Source: Defluviitaleaceae bacterium
Lineage (GTDB): Bacteria; Bacillota; Clostridia; Lachnospirales; WRAA01
Assembly: GCA_009780015.1 (NCBI GenBank)
Contig: WRAW01000005.1
Span: forward strand, 1-59,166
Length of the DNA: 59,166 nt
Direction: 5' to 3'
The translations under genes were made by a program, and so were the position numbers. A model generated the notes under the pieces. That model was not told where the DNA came from. It searched no databases and was given only the letters and a program-made list of their open reading frames with translations. Shown piece by piece: positions 52,398 through 59,166 of this stretch. How positions within the stretch are numbered: position 1 is the stretch's first letter; each line of letters begins with the position of its first letter.

Positions 52398-54215
52398 TTG
52401 AAGAATAATATTTTTAAGCGTTTTGCTTCGATAGCGGTATGCATATCCTTGCTGCTGTCGGCACAAATGATTAACCCTGTCGATGTCAGCGCTCAGCAAA
52501 TCAGGGTTGTTGTAAATGGTGTGCAGGTAAACTTTCCTGACGCTCAACCGGTTATTGTGGAAGGGCGCACCCTTGTTCCGATGCGCGGCGTCTTTGAGCA
52601 GATGGGCTTTGCCGGCGATTGGAACCCACAGACGGAAACATCTACCCTGATGCGCTCGGGAATGACCGTATCCGTAAGAAGAGGCGACCCGTTCTTTATA
52701 GTGAACGGCGTGCAGCAATTCCCCGAAGTTCCGCCGCAGCTTCTCGGCGGCAGGTTTATGATACCGCTCAGGGCGGTAGCCGAATCCACCGGTGCAGGCG
52801 TCAACTGGAACGATCACACAAGAACGGTTATAATCACCACCGGCACACCCATCACAACGCTTCCCGCTCCGGTCACGCCTGTCGTACCGGCGCCCATGCC
52901 CACGGTTCCGGTTGTCACGCCAAGCTTCAACATAGCTAACCAAACCGGGCAGCTTGTTGCGGGAGTAGCCGGATCTGTCGACTTCCAGGTAATGACGAAC
53001 AATGTACCCAACGGCACGTATCAACTGGCTCTGCGGGGCAATGTGCCAAACGGCGTAACCTTGCAAAGCACCAGCATAAACATCAATAACAACAGCGGAA
53101 TTCTGAGGCTGAACGGAAGCAGCGCAACCCAGCAGGGCACGTTCCTTATAACCGTTGGCATTAACCTGGGCGCAAACAGAGGCTGGGTAGAGCAAAACCT
53201 GACCCTTGTCGTTTCCCAAACTTCCGGGCCGCCCGGCGCTTTCCAATTAACCGTCGGAAACCAGATCGGTACTCTGGCACAGGGTTCAGCCGGTCAAGTG
53301 CAGTATTCGATCACAACACAGAATCTGCCTAACGGAAATTATAACGTAGCATTGGCGGCTCCCTTTACGCAGGGCGTTTCATTGGGGGCAAACGCCGTCG
53401 CCATCAGCAACAACAGCGGCTTATTGCAACTTGCCACAAACGGTACGACCCCTGCGGGTCAGCACAACATTAACCTGGCCTTTACCATAGGAACCGGGGC
53501 GCAGGCCGTAACGGTAAACCGGCAGGCAATCCTTACAATAGGCGGCGGAGCCGTGCCGAATATCACAAATATCACCCCCGTAAGCGGAGGCAACAATCCT
53601 CCGATACAGGGAATGTCCGGCGGTTGGATTCAATACAATGTCACAACGCAAAACGTGCCTAACGGAAGCTATAACGTAGCTCTGACGGCTCCTGTACCTC
53701 AAGGCGTCTCATTGGCGGCAAACAACATCACTATCAATAATGGCGGCGGCTTCGTGGTACTTTCCACAAACGGTAATACCCCCGCCGGTACACACAACGT
53801 CAACCTGGCGTTTACGTTAGGTACCGGAGCACAGGCCGTGACGATAAACCGAAACGTCGCCTTTACGGTACTCCCGTCCGGCGGAGGGGGAGGAGCCGCG
53901 CCCACCATTAGCGGCGCAGGCCAATCGGGTAATGTTTCCGCAGGCAGCTCCAATACTATTACACTTTGGTTCAATGTACAAAACTCTACTTCCGGTTCCA
54001 GAGTGTCAAATGTTACCTCCAGCCCTCCCGGTCTCAGCGTATGGTCAGTAAGCAATTTAGACGTCGACACCACCGGCACAGGCCAGCTTGATCTTTTTGT
54101 AGACGCCACGTCTATTGCGCCCGGCTCGTACACTATACAATTACAGACAACTCTGCCCAACGCAGCCGGTAACAACGTCACAATAACTCACAACGTTACC
54201 CTCTTCATAAATTAA
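52398..54215 (+). CDS. Secreted protein with copper-amine-oxidase-like domain and Ig-like repeats
   Basis: 605 residues from a TTG at 52398 (AAGGAGG upstream). Signal peptide at 1-32 (ending DVSAQ). Residues about 35-150 form the copper-amine-oxidase N-terminal-like domain also seen in the amidase (VIVEGRTLVPMRGVFEQMGF; GGRFMIPLRAVAESTGAGV). A Pro/Thr linker leads to three to four beta-sandwich repeats of about 100 residues; repeats two and three are closely alike (TTQNLPNGNYNVALAAP against TTQNVPNGSYNVALTAP), a recent duplication. No sortase motif. Probably an abundant cell-wall protein, given its consensus promoter; function unknown. Confidence 0.8.
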   Translation: MKNNIFKRFASIAVCISLLLSAQMINPVDVSAQQIRVVVNGVQVNFPDAQPVIVEGRTLVPMRGVFEQMGFAGDWNPQTETSTLMRSGMTVSVRRGDPFFIVNGVQQFPEVPPQLLGGRFMIPLRAVAESTGAGVNWNDHTRTVIITTGTPITTLPAPVTPVVPAPMPTVPVVTPSFNIANQTGQLVAGVAGSVDFQVMTNNVPNGTYQLALRGNVPNGVTLQSTSININNNSGILRLNGSSATQQGTFLITVGINLGANRGWVEQNLTLVVSQTSGPPGAFQLTVGNQIGTLAQGSAGQVQYSITTQNLPNGNYNVALAAPFTQGVSLGANAVAISNNSGLLQLATNGTTPAGQHNINLAFTIGTGAQAVTVNRQAILTIGGGAVPNITNITPVSGGNNPPIQGMSGGWIQYNVTTQNVPNGSYNVALTAPVPQGVSLAANNITINNGGGFVVLSTNGNTPAGTHNVNLAFTLGTGAQAVTINRNVAFTVLPSGGGGGAAPTISGAGQSGNVSAGSSNTITLWFNVQNSTSGSRVSNVTSSPPGLSVWSVSNLDVDTTGTGQLDLFVDATSIAPGSYTIQLQTTLPNAAGNNVTITHNVTLFIN

Positions 54216-54237
54216 GCGGCACTACATTAAGTCTTTT

Positions 54238-54282
54238 GGCCGACGCAATCCGTTTTTCCGCGGAATGCGCCGGCCCGTTTTT
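54238..54282 (+). terminator. Intrinsic terminator after the Ig-like repeat protein
   Basis: GGCCGACGCAATCCG pairs imperfectly (two mismatches) with CGGAATGCGCCGGCC and is followed by CGTTTTTA. Confidence 0.75.
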
Positions 54283-54296
54283 ACGGCAAAAAACTG

Positions 54297-54325
54297 TTGA
54301 CTCTTCGCATGATAAGAGATATAAT
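54297..54325 (+). promoter_or_regulatory. Promoter of the M-box-mgtE transcript
   Basis: TTGACT (54297-54302), a 17-bp spacer and TATAAT (54320-54325), placing the RNA start at the head of the riboswitch. Confidence 0.88.
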
Positions 54326-54333
54326 TAAGACAA

Positions 54334-54500
54334 CTTGTTAGGTGAGGCTCCTAAAAGAATACAGGTTGCTGCCCCAAAACGTCGAGAGACACCAAGGGGT
54401 ATAACAGGCATGATCGGATTAAGGTCTGCTTAACGTAACTGATTTGGACAAGAGTTCAAATCTACGTCTTTTAGTGCTAAAGCTCATACGAGGGGTTACA
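54334..54500 (+). ncRNA. M-box (ykoK) magnesium riboswitch
   Basis: The conserved M-box core is legible: TTGTTAGGTGAGGCTCCTAA, then GGTTGCTGCCCCAAAACGTC, GAGAGACACCAAGGGGTA and AACAGG, closing with TTAGTGCTAAAGCTCATACG. In B. subtilis this RNA folds on binding Mg2+ and terminates transcription of mgtE. An intrinsic terminator (54575) and mgtE (54628) follow, so the logic is the same here: high Mg2+ switches mgtE off. Together with the promoter and terminator it accounts for the 412-bp gap 54216-54627. Confidence 0.93.
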
Positions 54501-54574
54501 ATTGTTGTGTTATTGCGCAGTCTATATTCACGGTATTTTCGTGTGTAGTATTTGCGTTAGAATAACGTGCGTTT

Positions 54575-54599
54575 GCGGCCCCTTGACGGTCGCTTTTTT
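54575..54599 (+). terminator. Riboswitch-controlled terminator
   Basis: GCGGCC pairs with GGTCGC (one G-U) around a 7-nt loop and is followed by six Ts. It lies between the M-box and mgtE and should be the expression platform. Confidence 0.85.
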
Positions 54600-54627
54600 G
54601 TTGCTACTTTAAAAAAGGAGGTGCGAT

Positions 54628-55989
54628 ATGTTGAAAAAAAGTATCTTGAACCACATCAATGACAAGGATATGGAGAGCCTCAAGGCTCTGCTTGCCGGCG
54701 CGGAAGAAATGGATATTTTATACGCTTACTACGACCTGTCTTCCGAAGACCAGCTAATAGTATTCAGGCTCCTTGGAAAAGATTCCGCTCTGTCGGTATT
54801 CGACCAGCTCGACGCCGGGCTGCAGCGCAACTTGCTGCGCTCGTTTACGGACGAAAGCGCGATAGAGTTCGTCAACGAGATGGCCCCTGACGACAGGGTA
54901 AAGCTACTGGACGAACTTCCCGCGGGCGTCGCGAAGAAACTCATAAACTCACTGTCCCCGGAGGAACGGGAAGCCACGAATATTCTGATGGGCTACAAGC
55001 CGGAGACCGCCGGCCACATAATGACGACCGAGTACATATCGCTTAAAAGGGATATGACGGTGGAAGAAGCAATAGAAAAGGTGCGCAGACAAGCAAGAGA
55101 AAAGGAAACCGTCTACGTATTGTTCGTAACTGACAACTTTAAGAAGCTTGAAGGCGTGCTGACGCTGAAAGAACTGCTGATAGCCGACTGCAGCGCAGAA
55201 CTGGAAAAGGTCATGCACAAAACAGTCATGAAAGTGTCCACAAGCACAGACCAGGAGGAAGCCGCCCACATTCTGCAAAGGCTTGACCTTCTGGCGATAC
55301 CTGTAGTCGATAGTGAAGATCGCCTGGTTGGCATTATAACTATCGACGACGCCATGGACATACTTGAAGACGAAGCCACGGAAGATATATACGACCACGC
55401 CGGGCTTGCCGACGTTACAGGCAACGAAGCCGACAGAAGCGAAGTTCTTATCAACGGCAGCATGTGGAACATCTGGAAGGTACGGCTTCCGTTCCTGCTG
55501 ATAACACTTGCGGCAGGGGTTTTCTCCGGCGCGATAATCAGCGGGTTCGAAGACACGCTACAGTCAATCGCGGCCGTGGCGATATTCATACCGCTAATTA
55601 TGGACATGGGCGGTAATGTCGGAACTCAGTCTACAACGATTTTCGTGAGAGGAATGGTGCTTGGGCATATCAAGATACAGAGCTTTTTCAAGCATTTCGC
55701 GAAAGAAGTCGGAATCGGGTTCAGCATAGGATTGTTAATAGGCGCAGCTTCCGGCGTAATCGCGGCCGTATGGCAGGGTATGCCGATGCTCGGCCTGGCC
55801 GTCGCAATGGCTCTTGTCGTGACAATGACCCTGGCTTCTCTGCTGGGCTTTCTTGTACCGTTTGTCCTGATAAAATTCAACGTCGATCAGGCGGCCGGCT
55901 CCGGGCCCATCATTACCTCTATCAAGGATATTGTCGGTCTAGTTGTTTACTTCGTGCTTGTAAGCGCTTTTCTGGGACACTTGATGTAG
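54628..55989 (+). CDS. mgtE: Magnesium transporter MgtE
   Basis: 453 residues, the family length. The N-terminal helical domain (FDQLDAGLQRNLLRSFTDES, MAPDDRVKLLDELPAGVAKK), two CBS domains (MTTEYISLKRDMTVEEAIEK; LLAIPVVDSEDRLVGIITID) and a five-helix pore domain (LIMDMGGNVGTQSTTIFVRG) are complete. CBS/N domains close the pore when cytosolic Mg2+ is high. GGAGG precedes the ATG. Its last 51 bp overlap the convergent ECF gene. Confidence 0.97.
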   Translation: MLKKSILNHINDKDMESLKALLAGAEEMDILYAYYDLSSEDQLIVFRLLGKDSALSVFDQLDAGLQRNLLRSFTDESAIEFVNEMAPDDRVKLLDELPAGVAKKLINSLSPEEREATNILMGYKPETAGHIMTTEYISLKRDMTVEEAIEKVRRQAREKETVYVLFVTDNFKKLEGVLTLKELLIADCSAELEKVMHKTVMKVSTSTDQEEAAHILQRLDLLAIPVVDSEDRLVGIITIDDAMDILEDEATEDIYDHAGLADVTGNEADRSEVLINGSMWNIWKVRLPFLLITLAAGVFSGAIISGFEDTLQSIAAVAIFIPLIMDMGGNVGTQSTTIFVRGMVLGHIKIQSFFKHFAKEVGIGFSIGLLIGAASGVIAAVWQGMPMLGLAVAMALVVTMTLASLLGFLVPFVLIKFNVDQAAGSGPIITSIKDIVGLVVYFVLVSAFLGHLM

Positions 55990-58398
55990 CTCCACTAATC
56001 CGTACTTGGTCTTGACCCGGTCAAGCTTCTCAAGCATCGGACGCGCGATAACCGTGAGGAACGTCAGAGTGGCGGCGGCGTGCACAAGGTCGAAGGGCGC
56101 CCCATAAGCAAACGCCACAATAAACATAGCGGGAGCCGGGCTGGGCTGGAACATCAGCACGCTGGCCGGGTTCATAATACCGCCGTAGACGACAAACGCC
56201 GCGAACGCGCCAAACGCCGCAATACTCGCGGGGGCGCGGCTAAGACCCCCCTTGCGAAACAGAATTCCCGCCAAAAACCCGATAAGCCCAAACGCAAACA
56301 TCTGCCACGGAGTCCACGGCCCCTGGCCGAAGAACATATTGCTGACAAGAGCCGTAATCGCGCCAACTAAGAAGCCGGCCTGCGGGCCAAACGCTATCCC
56401 CGAAATTGTCACAAGCGCGGTAACGGGCTTGAACTGCGGCAATGCAAAGAACGCCATCCTTCCCGCGATTGCAATCGCGCACAGCACGGCGATAATCACA
56501 AGCTCTCCGGCCTGCGGCTTGCGGCTCTCGAACGCAAGAACGAACGGCAGCATTGTTTGAAAGATAATTAACAAAGATACAACCTCGTAACGCCGGTCGT
56601 CGAAGATGTACATGCCCGCGAATATCGTAAGCGGAATTGTGAGCAGTATCAGCGCCGACGCCGCGGCCGCGCGGTTTGACGGACTGCGAGCCTTCCCCGT
56701 ATCTTGCGGCGGATCGGCTGGTTTTTCCGGCTTCGGCGCTATCGGCTTTATGTCGATTTTGACAGATTCCTGCTCTTGCGGCAGCTTTCCGCCAAGCGCA
56801 AGCACGACATCACCAGCCGTCACCGCGCCGGGCAGAATACCCCTCGCCATTCGATTGGCGCTCGTTGTGTAAAAGCTGTTTCCTCCGAAAAACGCGCGCG
56901 GAGTATTCTCGGCTACAATACCGCCGTCGAAGAACAGCACGCAGCGGTCTGCGTACTCCGCGGCAAACTCCACGTCGTGGCTTACTACCACTACAGCCGT
57001 CCCGTCCTCCGCCAAGCCGCGTAGCATCGCCGCGAATTCCTGCTTGAACTCCGCGTCAAGCCCCTTAGTAGGCTCGTCGAGAAGCAAAATTTGGGGCTGC
57101 AACAAAAGCAGCTTGGCAAGCGCAGCGCGTTGCTGCTCACCGCCCGACAGATCGTATGGATGGCTGTCCAGCAGGCTCTCAAGGCGGCACAGTTTCGCTA
57201 TATCTGCAATTCTTCGCGATTTTTCGTCCCTTGTTATTTCCCGGTCGGACAATATCTCCAACAAGTCCTCACGCACAGTCTTGGCAACAAACGAAGACTG
57301 AGGACTTTGAGACATCATGTATACCTTGGCGTCGGCGCTGATTTTCCCACGATACGGTGAGCGCAAGCCGGACATCACGGACAGCGCCGTGGTCTTGCCC
57401 GTGCCGTTGCCGCCTAGTATCGCCGTAATCTCCCCGTAGCGCGCTTCAAATGTCAGCCCTTTCAACACGTCGGGCTGATTCTTTTCGTATTTGAACCATA
57501 TATCATTGAGCGATACGGCTGTCTCTTTGCCGGACACCGGCACATCCTTGGGTAATTTGCCGCCATCAACCGATTGATCCGCAAGCCAGTCCGCCCCGTC
57601 GCGAACAGTTATCGGGCAAATATCGTCCTCCGACTTACTTGCCGCCCATATGCGCATAGGCGTCGGCATCGCAAGGAACATGCCATGAGACCGGCCCCGG
57701 AGTTCAAGACCAACCTTACGCGGCTCTCCGTCCGCGATTATGCGCCCGCCGTCCATTACGACCACGCGGGAAGACAAGGGGAATACCTCTTCCAGCCTGT
57801 GCTCAGTCAAGATCACCGTTACGCCGAATTCCCGGTTTATCCTGCCAAGCGTCGCCAGGAACTCACCCGCCGCAATGGGGTCGAGCTGGCTTGTCGGCTC
57901 GTCAAGTATCAACGCCGAAGGCTGCATCGCCATTACCGACGCAAGAGCCAGAAGCTGTTTCTGCCCGCCCGAAAGCTCCGTCACAGATTTGTGGAACCAC
58001 GTCTGTATCCCGAAAAAGCTTGCCATCTCCGCCACGCGCAAGCGTATTTCAGGCGTCGCCAGACCAAGGCTTTCAAGCCCGAAAGCCAGCTCGTGCCACA
58101 CCTTGTCCGTTACGATCTGATTATCCGGCGACTGCGTCACAAAGCCTATCCTGGCCGCCGCGTCACGGTCGGACATGGCGGCGATATGGGTCCCCTCAAA
58201 GCTGATTACACCGGACTTTTCGCCGTGCGGAGCCGCCAACGGCTTGAGATGACGCAACAGCGTCGTCTTTCCGCATCCGGAAGGCCCTGCAAGCACAACA
58301 AAATCACCGCGCTCAATAACCAGATTGACTCCGGCCAGCGCGGACGCTTCACGGTTTGGATATGTAAATGTTAGATTTTCGATTCTAAACGCTTCCAC
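55939..58398 (-). CDS. ECF transporter: two ATPase domains fused to the S component
   Basis: 819 residues from a GTG at 58398 (AAGAGGA upstream). ABC 1: Walker A GPSGCGKTT at 38-46, LSGGQ at 142-146, LILDEPTSQLD at 163-173. ABC 2: GGNGTGKTT at 329-337, LSGGEQQ at 418-424, LLLDEPTKGLD at 438-448. A Pro/Lys linker (about 545-575) joins a membrane domain of about six spans (581-790) of the ECF S-component type (FGPQAGFLVGA, NMFFGQGPWTPWQMF). The latter pattern resembles S components assigned to cobalamin or related vitamins, but the substrate is not proven. It overlaps ecfT by 28 bp. Confidence 0.88.
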   Translation of the reverse strand: MEAFRIENLTFTYPNREASALAGVNLVIERGDFVVLAGPSGCGKTTLLRHLKPLAAPHGEKSGVISFEGTHIAAMSDRDAAARIGFVTQSPDNQIVTDKVWHELAFGLESLGLATPEIRLRVAEMASFFGIQTWFHKSVTELSGGQKQLLALASVMAMQPSALILDEPTSQLDPIAAGEFLATLGRINREFGVTVILTEHRLEEVFPLSSRVVVMDGGRIIADGEPRKVGLELRGRSHGMFLAMPTPMRIWAASKSEDDICPITVRDGADWLADQSVDGGKLPKDVPVSGKETAVSLNDIWFKYEKNQPDVLKGLTFEARYGEITAILGGNGTGKTTALSVMSGLRSPYRGKISADAKVYMMSQSPQSSFVAKTVREDLLEILSDREITRDEKSRRIADIAKLCRLESLLDSHPYDLSGGEQQRAALAKLLLLQPQILLLDEPTKGLDAEFKQEFAAMLRGLAEDGTAVVVVSHDVEFAAEYADRCVLFFDGGIVAENTPRAFFGGNSFYTTSANRMARGILPGAVTAGDVVLALGGKLPQEQESVKIDIKPIAPKPEKPADPPQDTGKARSPSNRAAAASALILLTIPLTIFAGMYIFDDRRYEVVSLLIIFQTMLPFVLAFESRKPQAGELVIIAVLCAIAIAGRMAFFALPQFKPVTALVTISGIAFGPQAGFLVGAITALVSNMFFGQGPWTPWQMFAFGLIGFLAGILFRKGGLSRAPASIAAFGAFAAFVVYGGIMNPASVLMFQPSPAPAMFIVAFAYGAPFDLVHAAATLTFLTVIARPMLEKLDRVKTKYGLVELHQVSQKSAYKHEVNN

Positions 58399-59166
58399 GT
58401 CAAGTCCTCTTGTATGTTTACAATCATCGGAAATCCGGCCAGGGCGAGGTACGCGACGAACACAGCAACAGTATCCGCGCCGCCCCACTGCCCTCTGACC
58501 GTCGGAAAATAACGGAAATGGTACGCGCCTGTCGCCGCACCCGCGATTACTATGGCGGCGCAGACAAGTATGTACGCAAGCGCGCAGGCGTCGCGCCGGC
58601 AAAAACGGAAAATGGAAAACGCCGTGCGATCCGGCAGCCCGTATCCGCGGCACTTCATGCTGACGGCGGTCTCTATGGCGTTTTCCAGCGCCCATGTCAC
58701 CATAATTGACATTATCCTGACGGCGTTGCGTACTTTCTGAGAGACGCTCCCATCCGACACACCCCGCCCGACGCATTTCTGAACGCCCGATATCACGCCG
58801 AACTGTTCCTTAAACCGCGGAACAAGCCGCAGAGACATCGAGAATATAAGCGACAGCGCCGGTATAACACGACCGAACAGATATACGAGCTTGTCGCTGG
58901 TCATGACTGTGTTAAAACACGCAAACCACGCGATCACGGTAATCATCATTACTGACGCCGCTATCCCGTACAAAATAGACTCTAGCGTCAGCGGGTTGCC
59001 CCCCGGCAGATATGCCAGGATCGTCGCTCCGCGGTGATTCAGCAGCGGATTGAGAAGCGCAGTGAACAGCATCATGGGCAGCATGAACATCAGACCCACG
59101 CGCACGGCCTTCCTCCCATGCAGGTACACCGAGTACGCGAACGCGCAAGCCAGCGACACGGCAAGA
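58371..59166 (-). CDS. ecfT: ECF transporter transmembrane protein EcfT (5' end outside window)
   Basis: At least 262 residues visible; the frame remains open at the right edge, and the GTG at 59159 has no ribosome site in view, so the true start is probably outside. Several membrane spans, then the coupling region with LSLIFSMSLRLVPRFKEQF and ENAIETAVSMKCRGYGLPDR, whose A-R-G-like CRG motif contacts the ATPases. The stop lies inside the fused ATPase/S gene, so the two are coupled and form one transporter. Confidence 0.88.
   Translation of the reverse strand, partial: LAVSLACAFAYSVYLHGRKAVRVGLMFMLPMMLFTALLNPLLNHRGATILAYLPGGNPLTLESILYGIAASVMMITVIAWFACFNTVMTSDKLVYLFGRVIPALSLIFSMSLRLVPRFKEQFGVISGVQKCVGRGVSDGSVSQKVRNAVRIMSIMVTWALENAIETAVSMKCRGYGLPDRTAFSIFRFCRRDACALAYILVCAAIVIAGAATGAYHFRYFPTVRGQWGGADTVAVFVAYLALAGFPMIVNIQEDLTWKRLESKI

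Noticed and set aside
52392-53246. 284-codon minus-strand frame opposite the Ig-like repeat protein
   Set aside because: Antisense shadow; the plus strand has a consensus promoter, ribosome site, signal peptide and domains.

Overview
The window looks like part of the chromosome of an anaerobic, spore-forming member of the Clostridia. The sporulation sigma factor SigG, SpoVAE with a sigma-G-type promoter, a GerMN protein, the yaaQ-yaaR-holB-ricT-trmN6 block, RecU, a Mg2+-sensing M-box leader before mgtE and programmed frameshifting in prfB all point to Firmicutes. A tungsten-type aldehyde:ferredoxin oxidoreductase and a tyrosine phenol-lyase point to anaerobic amino-acid fermentation. Gene density is high and most genes lie on the minus strand in tightly coupled runs.

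Layout. 1-2.4 kb: two secreted repeat proteins; the second runs off the left edge and is broken in the given sequence. 2.7-13 kb: a double OB-fold SSB-like protein, a Mur-ligase-like fragment, a P-loop kinase, thiI with a cysteine desulfurase, rsmE, prmA, two PspC proteins, radC, a DUF402 protein and a cell-wall amidase. 13-15.6 kb (plus strand): a beta-propeller protein and sigG. 15.6-22.9 kb: a molybdenum/tungsten cofactor locus (two MoeA proteins, one fused to a binding-protein domain, MogA, MOSC, a ThiF-like E1, an unknown 87-residue protein, the oxidoreductase, a MoaD-like protein). 22.9-29.4 kb: a binding lipoprotein, a uracil-DNA glycosylase lacking Fe-S ligands, pncB, and trmN6-ricT-holB-yaaR-darA. 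29.5-35.5 kb: cysS, ispF, a divergent PRPP synthetase, apt, recJ and a 42-residue protein. 35.6-48.9 kb: a long run from pfkA through secA, prfB, rluA, a nucleotidyltransferase, queG, recU, a GH26-like protein, tldD and pmbA to ogt. 49.1-52.2 kb: gerMN, spoVAE, a YbaK deacylase and tyrosine phenol-lyase. 52.4-56 kb (plus strand): a secreted Ig-like repeat protein and mgtE. 55.9-59.2 kb: an ECF transporter with both ATPases and the S component fused, then EcfT cut by the right edge.

Several less ordinary signals stand out. Two families of short inverted-repeat elements sit right behind stop codons, two of them supplying the stop codon. A 115-bp triple-nested palindrome precedes the oxidoreductase gene. 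Three very small helical proteins occur in the pfkA-secA-prfB run, one between pfkA and secA. A GH26-like protein whose catalytic glutamates I cannot find is coupled to tldD/pmbA. No phage, IS transposase, CRISPR array, rRNA or tRNA gene was seen.
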